Source: Paeniglutamicibacter cryotolerans (GTDB taxonomy: Bacteria > Actinomycetota > Actinomycetes > Actinomycetales > Micrococcaceae). Taken from it: DNA of 64,000 bases. Location: contig NZ_JACHVS010000002.1 of the NCBI RefSeq assembly GCF_014190875.1, positions 248,001-312,000 of the forward strand, in the 5' to 3' direction. The notes under the pieces are model-generated. The model worked only from the letters and a program-made list of their open reading frames with translations, was not told where the DNA came from and ran no database searches. The translations under genes and the position numbers were made by a program. Positions 33,183 through 42,288 of this stretch are shown here, in pieces; position 1 is the first letter of the stretch, and each line of letters starts with the position of its first letter.

Positions 33183-33953
33183 ATGAGTGTTGCTATCCGA
33201 GTGATTCCCTGTCTCGACGTCGATGCAGGTCGCGTCGTGAAGGGCGTGAACTTCGAGGGGTTGCGTGATGCCGGCGACCCGGTGGAACTGGCCAAGCGCT
33301 ACAACGCCGCCGGTGCCGATGAGTTGACGTTCCTGGATGTCACGGCGTCCTCCTCCAACCGCGAGACCACGTTCGATGTCGTCACCAAGACGGCCGAACA
33401 GGTCTTCATCCCGCTGACCGTCGGTGGCGGTGTCCGAGCCGTCGAGGACGTGGACCGGCTGTTGCGCGCCGGTGCCGACAAGGCGTCGATCAACACGGCG
33501 GCGGTGAACCGTCCCGAGGTCATTAACGAAATCACCCAGCGTTTCGGTTCACAGGTGCTCGTGCTCTCGCTCGATGCGCGCCGCACCGATGACCCGAACG
33601 TGGAATCCGGTTTCGAGGTGACCACCCACGGTGGACGCAACGGAACCGGACGGTGCGCCGTGTCCTGGGCGAAGGAGGCAGCAGAACGCGGCGTCGGTGA
33701 AATCCTGCTGAACTCGATCGACGCCGATGGCACCAAGGACGGCTTCGACCTGGAAATGATCCGCGCCGTACGGGCCGCGGTGAAGGTCCCGCTGATCGCC
33801 TCGGGTGGCGCCGGTTCGCCGGATCACTTCCCGCCGGCCATCGAGGCAGGAGCCAACGCCGTGCTTGCCGCCTCGATCTTCCACTTCGGTCCGGACGACA
33901 TGATCGCCCAGGTCAAGACGGCAATCAAGGAGGCTGGGTACCCTGTTCGCTGA
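33183..33953 (+). CDS. hisF: Imidazole glycerol phosphate synthase, cyclase subunit
   Basis: TIM-barrel cyclase that with HisH forms imidazole glycerol phosphate. The 256-aa product starts [21 protein letters not shown] with catalytic D14 in PCLDVD, has the phosphate loop VGGGVR, and the second catalytic Asp in [15 protein letters not shown]. HisH and HisA are not in this window. It is preceded by TGAGGAGC and followed four bases later by a GNAT gene. Confidence 0.96.
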   Translation: MSVAIRVIPCLDVDAGRVVKGVNFEGLRDAGDPVELAKRYNAAGADELTFLDVTASSSNRETTFDVVTKTAEQVFIPLTVGGGVRAVEDVDRLLRAGADKASINTAAVNRPEVINEITQRFGSQVLVLSLDARRTDDPNVESGFEVTTHGGRNGTGRCAVSWAKEAAERGVGEILLNSIDADGTKDGFDLEMIRAVRAAVKVPLIASGGAGSPDHFPPAIEAGANAVLAASIFHFGPDDMIAQVKTAIKEAGYPVR

Positions 33954-33957
33954 CGAG

Positions 33958-34695
33958 ATGCCGCTTGAGGTCCTGATGGGCCGCGGCTGGAACGCATTGG
34001 AACACGGCCACGTCGATGGCTGGGAACTGCGCTTTGCCGCCGGTGTCACCCAGCGCGCCAACTCGGTGCTGCCGCTGGCCGCGCCGGCCGATGTGGACAA
34101 GGCGATCGCCGAAGTCGAACGCCGTTGCGCCGAACGCTGGCTGAACTCCGTGTTCCAGATTGGTCCCGGAGCACAGCCGTCGGATCTGGATGAGAGACTG
34201 GCTGCCAAGGGCTACAGCGTGGGTTCGCCGACTCTCGTGCAGATGATGGGTGCGGGGGAGCTGCAGCGCTTCGCCGACATCCCGGCCGATGACCGTATCG
34301 AGCTCAGCGAAAAGCCTTCGGCTGAATGGTTGGAGTTCTTCTGGTCCATCGAGGGCCCGCACGATCCGGGGGACCGTGCGATCTCCGCGCAGATCCTGCG
34401 TGGAACCCCCTCGGTCTATGGAGAACTGCGTGTTGACGGACGAATCGAGTCGATCGGCCGGATGGCGCTGGTCGATGGCTTCGGAGGCATCTACTGCGTG
34501 CTGACCCGACCCGAATCACGTGGCCACGGATACTCCCGCCAAGTCATGGAATCACTGTTGGGCGAGGCCTGGACCCGGGAACTGAACGGCCTGTGGCTGC
34601 AGGTCCGCGAGTCCAATATCGGAGCCATCGTGCTCTACGATTCGCTGGGATTCAACACGGTCTCCAGCTACCACTACCGCACGCGGGAGCTCTAG
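33958..34695 (+). CDS. GNAT family N-acetyltransferase
   Basis: A 245-aa protein with a C-terminal GNAT acetyl-CoA fold. The segment IGRMALVDGFGGIYCVLTRPESRGHGYSRQVM holds the R/Q-x-x-G-x-G/A acetyl-CoA motif (RGHGYS), followed by NIGAIVLYDSLGFNTVSSYHYRT, the usual final strand. The N-terminal half may be a degenerate second GNAT copy (MPLEVLMGRGWNALEHGHVDGW). Its start lies four bases after hisF, so it is likely cotranscribed, though a histidine-related role is not implied. Confidence 0.82.
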   Translation: MPLEVLMGRGWNALEHGHVDGWELRFAAGVTQRANSVLPLAAPADVDKAIAEVERRCAERWLNSVFQIGPGAQPSDLDERLAAKGYSVGSPTLVQMMGAGELQRFADIPADDRIELSEKPSAEWLEFFWSIEGPHDPGDRAISAQILRGTPSVYGELRVDGRIESIGRMALVDGFGGIYCVLTRPESRGHGYSRQVMESLLGEAWTRELNGLWLQVRESNIGAIVLYDSLGFNTVSSYHYRTREL

Positions 34696-34711
34696 AAACA
34701 ACCCTGCAAGC

Positions 34712-34759
34712 TATGGCAAAGGACATCCGACCATCACGGTTCGGCGGTCCTTTGCCATA
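34712..34759 (+). terminator. Terminator after the hisF-GNAT unit
   Basis: TATGGCAAAGGAC (34712-34724) pairs perfectly with GTCCTTTGCCATA (34747-34759), with an inner CCGA/TCGG stem. It lies 17 bases after the GNAT stop. Confidence 0.75.
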
Positions 34760-35426
34760 TCGGGTCGAATTCCGACGGGCACCAGCGTAGCCTGCACCGG
34801 CAAGTACGGTTCGACACGTAGGAATCCCCCTGCCTTCCTGGCCTCGACCGATTTTTCCCTGTCACGTGTCCCTTGCCGCGGTGCAGAAGCAGGGCGTCCG
34901 TTCACGAGCAGTCCTTATCGTTCGTTATGGAAAAGCCCGGAAGGGAGCGGATGGTGCACGTGATTCGGCAAGCCCGGTGCTGTGCCGTGCCGTACGGCCG
35001 TTGGAGACCTATGAGGCCATCTGCCGGCAGCGTATTGACCGCATCGGGGCATCCCCTCCGAGCAAACCCAGCGGAAATGGAGCCGGGAGAGTCACCAGTA
35101 GCGACAGGAATCCCGCCGAGCGCAGGCTGACGCTCGTTGCGGAATTCACAGCACCGATCGAAGGGAGCTGGCGCGTAGGGGCCGACCCATGCCTGCCCGA
35201 GCGTTCATGGGGAGCGCACCCGCCTGGCTGGCGGTCTTCGCGCGCCACGAGGTCGTGGTGGGGCGGCGAATCCCTGTACTTCACGACAGGACACAAGGGG
35301 GAGGAATCCCGGCGTGCCGAACAGATCCAGGAAATGATCAAGATGACCATGACCATGACCATGACCATGACCATGGCCGAAGCCAGTGCCTGCTAGCCGC
35401 GGCAGGGGCTGCTGATCGGAGCTGCG
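34760..35426. other. Non-coding region with a hexamer repeat
   Basis: No believable gene: the open frames are rich in R/P/S and lack ribosome sites. It contains a five-fold ATGACC repeat (35343-35372) and adjoins a very long hairpin at 35427. It marks the boundary between the hisF unit and the second accessory block. Confidence 0.5.
35343..35372. repeat. Simple tandem repeat (ATGACC)5
   Basis: Five exact ATGACC units plus a diverged ATGGCC unit. The length could change by slippage. No clear gene or promoter contains it. Confidence 0.85.
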
Positions 35427-35478
35427 CCGGGCATGGCACGGGGCCGGGACGCTTGTCCCGGCCCCGTGCCATGCCCGG
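35427..35478 (-). terminator. 24-bp perfect hairpin downstream of the MHS permease
   Basis: 35427-35450 and 35455-35478 are exact reverse complements around a GCTT loop. It lies 45 bases past the permease stop on the minus strand, so it probably ends that transcript. It lacks a U-tract. Confidence 0.65.
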
Positions 35479-35522
35479 GGGACAGTCATCGCTCGGTGCG
35501 GCAACGATCCCCGTGATTGACA

Positions 35523-36977
35523 CTAGGCGTCGATGAGGTCCTTGTCGGAATCGTTGGGCTTGTCCCCTCCGGTCCAGGCATTGCCCTGTTCATTGTCCAG
35601 GTGCGTGGTCTCCTTGTTCTTCAGGGCGAAGATGTAGACCACCAGGGAGATGGCGATAGCCACGGTCACGTAGGTGAAGAACAGGTCGACACGTCCTGCC
35701 TTCTGCAGTGCTGCACCGATCAGGGGTACCGTGCCGCCAAAGAGCGAGTTCGCAATGGCATAGCCCAGGCCGACGCCCAGCGCGCGGATCGAGGCCGGGA
35801 ACAGCGCGGCCTTCACCAGGGCGTTGATCGAGGTGTAGCCACCGACGATGACCAGGCCGCCCATCATGAGCAGGAAGGCGAAGACCGGGTTCTGGGTTCC
35901 GGCGAGCAGGGAAAGCAGCGGCCAGGTGAACATGACGCCGGTGATGCCGAACCACAGCAGCAGCGGCTTGCGGCCGACCTTGTCGGAGATCATGCCGTAG
36001 ACCGGCTGCAGCAACATGAAGATGAACAGCGCCCAGAAGTTGATGAGCGAGGTCTGGGTCTTGGGGATGCCCGAGGTATCGTTCATGAACTTCAAGATGA
36101 AGTTGGTGTAGGTATAGAAGGCAACGGTGCCGCCCAGGGTGACGCCGATGCAGATCAGCAGCGGCTTCCAGTACTGGGTGAGCAGCAGCTTCATCGTGCC
36201 CGGCTGCGCCTCGCCGGCAACTACGGCGTTCTTGGTCGCCGCGACCTGATCCGCGGAGATGGTTTCCTCCATGCTGCGCCGCAGCCACAGGACGACCAAC
36301 GCGGCAACGCCGCCGATGGCGAACGGGATGCGCCAGCCCCATGCTCGGAGCGTCTCATCGGCCATGGTGTTCTGCAGAATGACCAGGACCAGCAGGGCCA
36401 TCATCTGCCCGCCGATCAGTGTCACGTACTGGAAGCTCGAGAAGAATCCGCGGCGCTTGGTGGTCGCGGCCTCCGACATGTAGGTGGCGCTGGTGCCGTA
36501 TTCGCCACCCACGGAGAAGCCCTGCAGCAGCCGGACGAGGACCAAGAGGATCATGGCCCACGAACCGATGCGGTCCTGGGTCGGCAGGATGGCAATGGCG
36601 AACGACCCGGCGGACATCATCGTCACACTCAGCGTCAACGCCGCCTTGCGTCCATGGCGGTCTGCATAACGGCCGAAGAACCAGGCGCCGACAGGACGCA
36701 TCAGGAACGAGGTGGCGAAGACCGCCATCGCTTCGAGGCCAGCTTGCAGCTCATTGGTGGAGTTGAAGAAGTGCGACTGGAAGTAGGCAGCGAACACCGT
36801 GTAGACGTAGAGGTCGAACCACTCGACGAGGTTTCCGGATGAACCCTTGAGGATGTTGCTGACGGCCCTGCGCGTCTGCGCCGCCTCGGCCTGGTCCGCG
36901 GCGTTCTTGCCTTTGGCCGGTTTGCGGGCATCCGGGCCCGGTGATCTCTTTTTCTTGTCCATGGCGGCGTTGCTCAT
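35523..36977 (-). CDS. MFS permease, metabolite:H+ symporter (MHS) family, KgtP/ShiA/ProP-like
   Basis: A 484-aa 12-helix importer with a charged, lysine-rich N-terminus (DKKKRSPGPDARKPAKGKN). Family text: GNLVEWFDLYVYTVFAAYFQSHFF at helix 1, RPVGAWFFGRYADRHGRKAAL as the MFS loop motif, and RLLQGFSVGGEYGTSATYMSEA. These fit alpha-ketoglutarate or related carboxylate symporters, but the exact substrate is not fixed by sequence. It is divergent from a response regulator, histidine kinase and TAXI lipoprotein operon, which may sense the same carboxylate and control this gene. Confidence 0.9.
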   Translation of the reverse strand: MSNAAMDKKKRSPGPDARKPAKGKNAADQAEAAQTRRAVSNILKGSSGNLVEWFDLYVYTVFAAYFQSHFFNSTNELQAGLEAMAVFATSFLMRPVGAWFFGRYADRHGRKAALTLSVTMMSAGSFAIAILPTQDRIGSWAMILLVLVRLLQGFSVGGEYGTSATYMSEAATTKRRGFFSSFQYVTLIGGQMMALLVLVILQNTMADETLRAWGWRIPFAIGGVAALVVLWLRRSMEETISADQVAATKNAVVAGEAQPGTMKLLLTQYWKPLLICIGVTLGGTVAFYTYTNFILKFMNDTSGIPKTQTSLINFWALFIFMLLQPVYGMISDKVGRKPLLLWFGITGVMFTWPLLSLLAGTQNPVFAFLLMMGGLVIVGGYTSINALVKAALFPASIRALGVGLGYAIANSLFGGTVPLIGAALQKAGRVDLFFTYVTVAIAISLVVYIFALKNKETTHLDNEQGNAWTGGDKPNDSDKDLIDA

Positions 36978-37211
36978 GGTTCCTCCTCAAAGTTGGCAGT
37001 CCACCAAAAGGCCGGGGACCTCAACAAAGCTATGCGTGATTCATCGCACATCCAACGTGAGGACCAAGTCCTAACACTTCCTTAGGACTTGGGCTCTTGC
37101 GCAGCGGACGGTCCTGCAGGGGCCCGTGGGGCCGTTTGGGAGGCAGGGAGTAGTGATAATCTCCTAGGCGGGCCGCGGCATGGGGTCCTGATCACTGGAA
37201 GAGGCAGCGCA

Positions 37212-37880
37212 ATGGACGTGCTCATCGTCGAAGACAACGACTCGATGGCAGCTGCCCTGATCGCCTCCGTGTCATCGGCCGGCCACGTCGCCACCCGGGT
37301 TTCCCGGGGCGAGGATGCCCTGCTGATCCATCGGGAACACGAGCTGATCCTGCTTGACCTCGGGCTTCCCGACATAGACGGCTTGGATGTGCTGCGTAAG
37401 CTCCGCCGGGTCACCCAATGTCCCATCCTCATTCTCACCGCTCGCGATGACGAGCGAAGCGTCGTGCTGGGCCTGCGCACGGGCGCCGATGACTACCTGC
37501 TCAAACCGGTCAAGCTCGTGGAACTACTGGCGCGCATGGAGGCGGTCGCCAGGCGCACCGCCCGGTCGGAAACCGAGCGGAATCCACGTGTCGTGCTGGG
37601 GGAACTGGAAATCGACCTGGACCGCCGGGTCGCGGACCTCGCCGGTCGCGCGCTCGCACTGACGGCCACTGAGTTCGATCTGCTGGTGCTGTTGGCCAGC
37701 AATGCCGGTTCGGTCGTCACCCGGGAGCAGATCCTTGACACGCTCTGGGGCGATGCATTCGTCGCGACGTCCCGGTCGCTCGACGTCCACCTGACCGGGC
37801 TTCGATCCAAACTCCAACTGCCGGGATTCATCGTCAACGTCCGTGGCGTTGGCTACCGCATAGAAACCGACGGCCGGTGA
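37212..37880 (+). CDS. OmpR/PhoB-family response regulator
   Basis: A 222-aa two-domain regulator. The receiver domain (1-115) has the acidic pocket E7-D8, phospho-acceptor D49 in LILLDLGLPDIDG, T76 and K98 in YLLKP. The C-terminal winged helix (about 130-220) shows LTATEFDLLVLLASNAGSVVTREQIL and the RGVGYRIE end. The start ATG at 37212 follows GGAAGAGGC. It overlaps the kinase start by four bases (GTGA). Divergent from the MHS permease, whose promoter region is the obvious target. Confidence 0.93.
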   Translation: MDVLIVEDNDSMAAALIASVSSAGHVATRVSRGEDALLIHREHELILLDLGLPDIDGLDVLRKLRRVTQCPILILTARDDERSVVLGLRTGADDYLLKPVKLVELLARMEAVARRTARSETERNPRVVLGELEIDLDRRVADLAGRALALTATEFDLLVLLASNAGSVVTREQILDTLWGDAFVATSRSLDVHLTGLRSKLQLPGFIVNVRGVGYRIETDGR

Positions 37881-39289
37881 AACTGCGGGTCCTGGGCGTT
37901 TTGAGCCTCCTGTCCCTGTTGCTTGTCGCGCTGTTTTCCACGGTGATCCTGGAATCCGGCAGCCGTGCCCTCACCCAGGAACTGCAGTTGAACCGGATCA
38001 CATCACTGAACCGCTTCGCCCAGTTGGCTTACGATGCCTCCGTGGACGGGGACACCTCGGTGCTGCAACGGGAGATGGACACGTATTCGGGGCTGTACGA
38101 CGAAGCGGTGCTGATCCGGCTGCAGCGCGGCACCCTGGGTTCGGGGGCGCTCGAGGTGGGACGGACCGACGTCCGTGACGCGCTTTCCCGGGCGAGCCTG
38201 AACCTCAGTGACACCACGCTGACGCGCATCCAGCCGTTCGGTCGTGGCACGGAGGTGATGGCGCGCTCGTTCGGCAGCGCCAATCAGGTGCTGGGTGAGG
38301 TCCTGCTTGAAGTCAACCTCGAGGCGGCGCGCTCGATACTGCGACAGCAAGGGCTATCGGTCGGACTTGTCGCGGCCGCCCTTGCTGGACTGCTGCTCTA
38401 TGCCGCCACACGCGTTACCGGATGGGTACTGCGTCCGGTCCAGCGGCTGTCCGCAGCGGTCACCGAGTTGAAGGAGACCGGGCGCACCGGAAGGCTGCCG
38501 GAGGACGGACCGCCCGAGCTGCGGGACCTGAGCCGATCCTTCACGACCATGGCCGAGACTGTCAGCAACGGCATCGAGTCACAACGCCGCCTGATCGCCG
38601 ACACCTCCCATGAACTGCGCAATCCCATCGGGGCGCTGCGGTTGCGGGTCGACCTGCTGATGCTTGAACTGCAGGAGGACCGGGAGCGGGTTGCGGGAAC
38701 CGGTGTGCTGGCCGAATTGGAACGGGTGGAGGAGATCCTCGACGGAGTGCTGAAACTTGCGGTGGCCGAGCACCGGGCCTTCGAAGATGCAGCCGGGCGC
38801 ACCGTGGGGGCTGGGCCCCTCATTGATCCGCAGCTGGTGCTGTGGGAAGAGGTCGAGCGGGCGCGGCCGGCGGCAGGGAGGGCCGGAACGGCGATCCTTC
38901 TTGGGAATGTTCCAGAACCCGGACTGCTGGTGCCCTGCAGCGCTACCGAGCTGGCCCAGATGGTCGGTGAGCTGCTGAACAACGCGATCAAGTACGCGGC
39001 TGGAAGCGATATCACTGCAGCCATCCAGCTCAGCAACGGTCGAACGGCTATCGAGATAGCGGATCATGGCACGGGGCTTCCATCGGAGCAACGGGCAGCT
39101 GCAACCACGAGGTTTTGGCGGGCACCCGAACATCAGGGGATCCGCGGGACGGGCATGGGGCTGACCATCGTTGAGCGGTTGGCCGAGGCTAACGGGGCCC
39201 GCCTCGCGCTGTCAGAAAACCATCCGCACGGACTGCTGGCACGCATCGAGTTCGGGCAGGAAGCCTCGGGAGCCGGGGAGAAGCGGTGA
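37877..39289 (+). CDS. Sensor histidine kinase
   Basis: A 470-aa membrane kinase. TM1 is at about 5-27, an extracytoplasmic sensor of about 130 residues follows (28-157), TM2 is at about 158-178, then HAMP (179-232), HisKA with phospho-acceptor H245 in DTSHELRNPIGALR, and an HATPase domain with NNAIKYA, the GTGLP box and GTGMGLTIVE. The gene starts with GTG overlapping the regulator and ends in GTGA overlap with the TAXI lipoprotein gene. The tight coupling suggests the lipoprotein presents ligand to the sensor domain. Confidence 0.92.
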   Translation: MKLRVLGVLSLLSLLLVALFSTVILESGSRALTQELQLNRITSLNRFAQLAYDASVDGDTSVLQREMDTYSGLYDEAVLIRLQRGTLGSGALEVGRTDVRDALSRASLNLSDTTLTRIQPFGRGTEVMARSFGSANQVLGEVLLEVNLEAARSILRQQGLSVGLVAAALAGLLLYAATRVTGWVLRPVQRLSAAVTELKETGRTGRLPEDGPPELRDLSRSFTTMAETVSNGIESQRRLIADTSHELRNPIGALRLRVDLLMLELQEDRERVAGTGVLAELERVEEILDGVLKLAVAEHRAFEDAAGRTVGAGPLIDPQLVLWEEVERARPAAGRAGTAILLGNVPEPGLLVPCSATELAQMVGELLNNAIKYAAGSDITAAIQLSNGRTAIEIADHGTGLPSEQRAAATTRFWRAPEHQGIRGTGMGLTIVERLAEANGARLALSENHPHGLLARIEFGQEASGAGEKR

Positions 39290-40296
39290 GCGGGCAGGAG
39301 TCGGTTAGGCGCCTTGCCGCGCGCAGGACGATACTCGGGGCCGGGCTTGCCGCCGGATTTTCCGGGCTGCTGGGGCCGGTCCTTGCCGGATGCGCTCCTG
39401 TGGCCAGGTCCGGAGTGATCACCGTCGCCGGTGGGGAGCCGGGGGGCTTCTATCTGGAATTCGCCGAGCTGCTCGCCGCATCACTGCAGCTCCATGGCGT
39501 CGCCGAATCTTCCGTGGTGAAGGCGACGGGCGGCAGCCTGGATAATATCGGACACCTGCTCAGCGGCCGGGCCACGCTGGCCGTTGCGCTCGCCGATGCG
39601 GCATCCGGGCAGGTCAAAGGCGGGGGAGCCGCAGCCGGAAACATCGTCGCGCTGGGGAAGGTCTATGAGAACTACGTCCATGCGCTGGTGCGCAAGGACA
39701 GCGGTATCCGATCCATCAACGACCTGGCAGGACGTACCGCGGGGGTGGGTCGCCAGGGATCGGGGACCTCGCAGATAGCCCCGCGGATCCTGGAGGTGGC
39801 GGAGTTGGGGGAATCGAGCTCGGGGGACGGTTCGGGCAAGTCGGCCACGATGGTGGACCTCGGACTCAATGACGGGCTGCGCGCACTCATTGGCGGCGGC
39901 ATCGATGCACTGTTCTGGTCCGGAGGCGTGCCCACCGCGGCCATCGCCGCGGCCCACCGGAAGGCCGGGCTGGCCCTGTTGGATCTCTCCGCAACGCTCC
40001 CCGCGCTGCGTCAGCGCTATGGATCCTTCTACGACAAGGTGCTGGTGCCCGAGGACAGCTATGCGGGCATGCCCGCCGTCTGGACCGTCGGGGTGGCCAA
40101 CTTGTTGCTGTGCCGTGGTGACCTGGACGCTTCGACGGTGCGGCGGACCGTCGAACTGCTGGTCGGCAACGCCGGGGAACTGATTCCGCAATCGAGCGTC
40201 GGAGTCCAGTTCCTGAGCCCGGAATCGCTGATCAACACGGCCGATGTCCCGCTGCACCCGGACGCGGCTGCGGCCTACCGGGAACTACACGGCTGA
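39286..40296 (+). CDS. TAXI-family (TRAP-associated) solute-binding lipoprotein
   Basis: A 336-aa exported binding protein. The N-terminus has a twin-arginine-like RR (13-14) and a lipobox LAGC with C36, so it is predicted to be a surface lipoprotein. The mature part reads GVITVAGGEPGGFYLEFAELLAASL and AVALADAASG, the TAXI fold that binds C4-dicarboxylates, glutamate or similar acids. No TRAP membrane subunit genes are nearby. Instead it is translationally coupled to a histidine kinase, so a sensing role rather than uptake is the better inference. Confidence 0.88.
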   Translation: MSGQESVRRLAARRTILGAGLAAGFSGLLGPVLAGCAPVARSGVITVAGGEPGGFYLEFAELLAASLQLHGVAESSVVKATGGSLDNIGHLLSGRATLAVALADAASGQVKGGGAAAGNIVALGKVYENYVHALVRKDSGIRSINDLAGRTAGVGRQGSGTSQIAPRILEVAELGESSSGDGSGKSATMVDLGLNDGLRALIGGGIDALFWSGGVPTAAIAAAHRKAGLALLDLSATLPALRQRYGSFYDKVLVPEDSYAGMPAVWTVGVANLLLCRGDLDASTVRRTVELLVGNAGELIPQSSVGVQFLSPESLINTADVPLHPDAAAAYRELHG

Positions 40297-40328
40297 GTGG
40301 TGCGGTTCCAAGGGATGCCCCGGTGGGA

Positions 40329-40604
40329 TCAGCGGGGTTTTTGGGACATGCCCGGTGCCACCGGGACGAACTGGACGGAGTTCTTGCCGTGCTTCACCTG
40401 GCCCTTGTTGCGGTTGAAACCCTTTGCGTCCATGTTGTTTCCCTTGCGGAACCCGGCAAGCGCCTCGGCGCGCAGGTCATTGAGGCGTTGTCCGGTGAAT
40501 TCCTCCTGCGTTCCGTCGGCGAAGACGACGGTGATGCGTGCGCTGTTGGGAACGATGGTGGGCATGCGGACGAATCCGTCGGGGTCCTGCTGGAGCTTGA
40601 TCAT
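40329..40604 (-). CDS. Small conserved hypothetical protein
   Basis: A 91-aa soluble protein starting MIKLQQDPDGFVRMPTIVPN and ending NSVQFVPVAPGMSQKPR, with a glycine/lysine/asparagine-rich middle (GFRKGNNMDAKGFNRNKGQ). I do not recognise a domain. The first half has alternating hydrophobic residues suggesting a small beta-sheet. Start 40604 has AAAGGACGG upstream. A perfect dyad GACACCAT-GGA-ATGGTGTC (40668-40686) lies about 65 bases before the start and could be an operator. It converges with the TAXI gene. Confidence 0.6.
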   Translation of the reverse strand: MIKLQQDPDGFVRMPTIVPNSARITVVFADGTQEEFTGQRLNDLRAEALAGFRKGNNMDAKGFNRNKGQVKHGKNSVQFVPVAPGMSQKPR

Positions 40605-40720
40605 GTGCCGTCCTTTGAAATGGTGTGGCTCCCAGTCTTTCGTATTTTATGGCGCCACCGCATCCCCGACACCATGGAATGGTGTCATTTCAATCTCCCG
40701 GTAGTGCCGGAACCGCTTAG

Positions 40721-42288
40721 CTTGGCATTTAACCTTTGTAGTGGGCCAGCCCGACGGGCTGGGTCACGGGTTTGACCCGATTCACGCCGCCTCGGGGACG
40801 TCCCGGACCGGCCGTGGAAGCTATCGGCGGGTTCGCCGGGTGGACCGCGTCCCGGCAGGCACGCCGATAGGTCGCCCGGACTCTTCCCGGGGTCAACTTG
40901 GACTCTGGAATGGGCTGTTGCCACGGCAAGCGGCACTCAATGGCCATTGGCCGCACCAGCCGCAGCGAGGTGTGCGCCGCGATCACGATCCAGGTCCAGC
41001 GGTCTGCCGCATTCGGCTCCCGCAGGTGGGGCCGGGCCCAGCCCAGGTTCTGTTTCAGGAAGCGGAACGTGTGCTCGATATCGAAACGACGCAGGTACAT
41101 GGACCACCAATGATCCACCTCCCGGACATCGCCGGGGACGGGTTTGGACGCCCACAGCCACATCGGCTTTGGTGGCTGCCCACCGGGCAGGTGTTCGACG
41201 TTCAGTCCGATCACCGTGCCTTCGATGAGGGGTGGGGAACCGTGGGAATCCTTGCACCCAGCCCTGGTGTCGATCTTTTGGTGCATCCGCTCGAACGCGA
41301 CCGTGCTCACGGCTCCGTACCGCTCCAGTTCCTGGACCGAACGGTGCACAGGGTCCGGGTGTGTGGCCGGATCGCGCAGAGCCAGCTTGGCTCCGTGGCG
41401 CGGCGGCCGGCCCTTGGTCGGTCCGCGGCGTGCCCCGGCCGGGGCGTAGAACACCCGGTCCGAACGCAACCGGGCCACCAGCACCACCGGCAGGTCTTGG
41501 AGCAGCCAAGCCAGACGGGTCACGTCGTAGCCGGCATCCATGACCACCAAGACCTCGGGATCTGTGCTCTGTTGCTGCCCGGTGGCGCTCAACCGGTCAA
41601 CGACGCTCCGGAGCTGATCTGCGGTGATCGCGGTCGCGTCATCGGCCGGGCGCAGCCGCACCACGTCCAGCAGTGCGGTCCAGGAGGTGGCGCCGGATTC
41701 CAGTGCGGCCACGAAAGAATAAGGCCACCCCGGAACCATGTGCGCTTGCCCGTTGCGGGCGTAGGTGTGGCAGAACGCGCGCCCGGGGCTGCATCCGGCG
41801 TCCGGGCGCAGCCAGTTCGACACGTCCACCGCGAGCACGATCCTCTTCCGGCCGTCCGGGCCCGGGATCTTGGGCACGGGCAGCGCCCCGATGAGGGTTT
41901 TCAGTGCCGCGTGGTTGATGTTCCCGGAGTTCACCGCGTCATACAGGGCCCCGTGGCCGCGGTGGTGCTCGGGTTCCAGGGACAGGTGGGCCAGGTCGGT
42001 GACTTTCCCCTGGGTACACAGCAATGCATCAGTGAGTTCGAAGAGCGCATCGGCCCTACGGGTGAGGCAGCGGTAGTAGCTTTGCCGGAACGCATCGAAT
42101 TGCTGCTCGGGGCAGGAGGCTTGCGATTCACCGGAACATTCATGCATACTCATCGCCACGGCCCTCGGTCCTTTTGCTGTCTTGTTGGTACCAAACAGCA
42201 TGAGAAACGAGGGCCGCTTATCGTGTCATGACACGCCGATTGAGGCGCGGAAAGTCAACAGACTTTCCGCCAGAGGTTAAATAGCAAG
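40721..42288 (-). mobile_element. IS701-like insertion sequence with 5-bp target duplication
   Basis: Imperfect terminal repeats CTTGGCATTTAACC (from 40721) and, inverted, CTTGCTATTTAACC (ending 42288) bound about 1.57 kb. CTTAG is repeated directly at both edges (40716-40720 and 42289-42293), fitting the YTNAR target preference I recall for IS701 elements. Inside the right end are a 10-bp hairpin (42247-42256 with 42261-42270) and a 14-bp palindrome CGTGTCATGACACG (42222-42235). These may be transposase sites or read-through blocks. Confidence 0.8.
40729..42201 (-). CDS. IS701-like DDE transposase
   Basis: A 490-aa transposase. The catalytic core shows RKRIVLAVDVSNWLRPDA (first Asp), EVLVVMDAGYDVTRLAW (second Asp) and RFDIEHTFRFLKQNLGWARPHLR with the final Glu, in a DDE arrangement. 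An alternative in-frame start MSMHECSGES lies 16 codons in. The frame is complete and fills the element, so it may be active. It is the sole gene of the insertion sequence between the terminal repeats. Confidence 0.88.
   Translation of the reverse strand: MLFGTNKTAKGPRAVAMSMHECSGESQASCPEQQFDAFRQSYYRCLTRRADALFELTDALLCTQGKVTDLAHLSLEPEHHRGHGALYDAVNSGNINHAALKTLIGALPVPKIPGPDGRKRIVLAVDVSNWLRPDAGCSPGRAFCHTYARNGQAHMVPGWPYSFVAALESGATSWTALLDVVRLRPADDATAITADQLRSVVDRLSATGQQQSTDPEVLVVMDAGYDVTRLAWLLQDLPVVLVARLRSDRVFYAPAGARRGPTKGRPPRHGAKLALRDPATHPDPVHRSVQELERYGAVSTVAFERMHQKIDTRAGCKDSHGSPPLIEGTVIGLNVEHLPGGQPPKPMWLWASKPVPGDVREVDHWWSMYLRRFDIEHTFRFLKQNLGWARPHLREPNAADRWTWIVIAAHTSLRLVRPMAIECRLPWQQPIPESKLTPGRVRATYRRACRDAVHPANPPIASTAGPGRPRGGVNRVKPVTQPVGLAHYKG

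Noticed and set aside
35343..35372. Short tandem repeats as a possible CRISPR or origin iteron
   Set aside because: The units are 6 bp without spacers, and no replication or cas genes are nearby.
34866..35396. A 176-codon plus-strand frame ending in an MT-repeat tail
   Set aside because: Composition is low-complexity and R/P/S-rich, there is no ribosome site, and the repeat tail comes from the ATGACC microsatellite.
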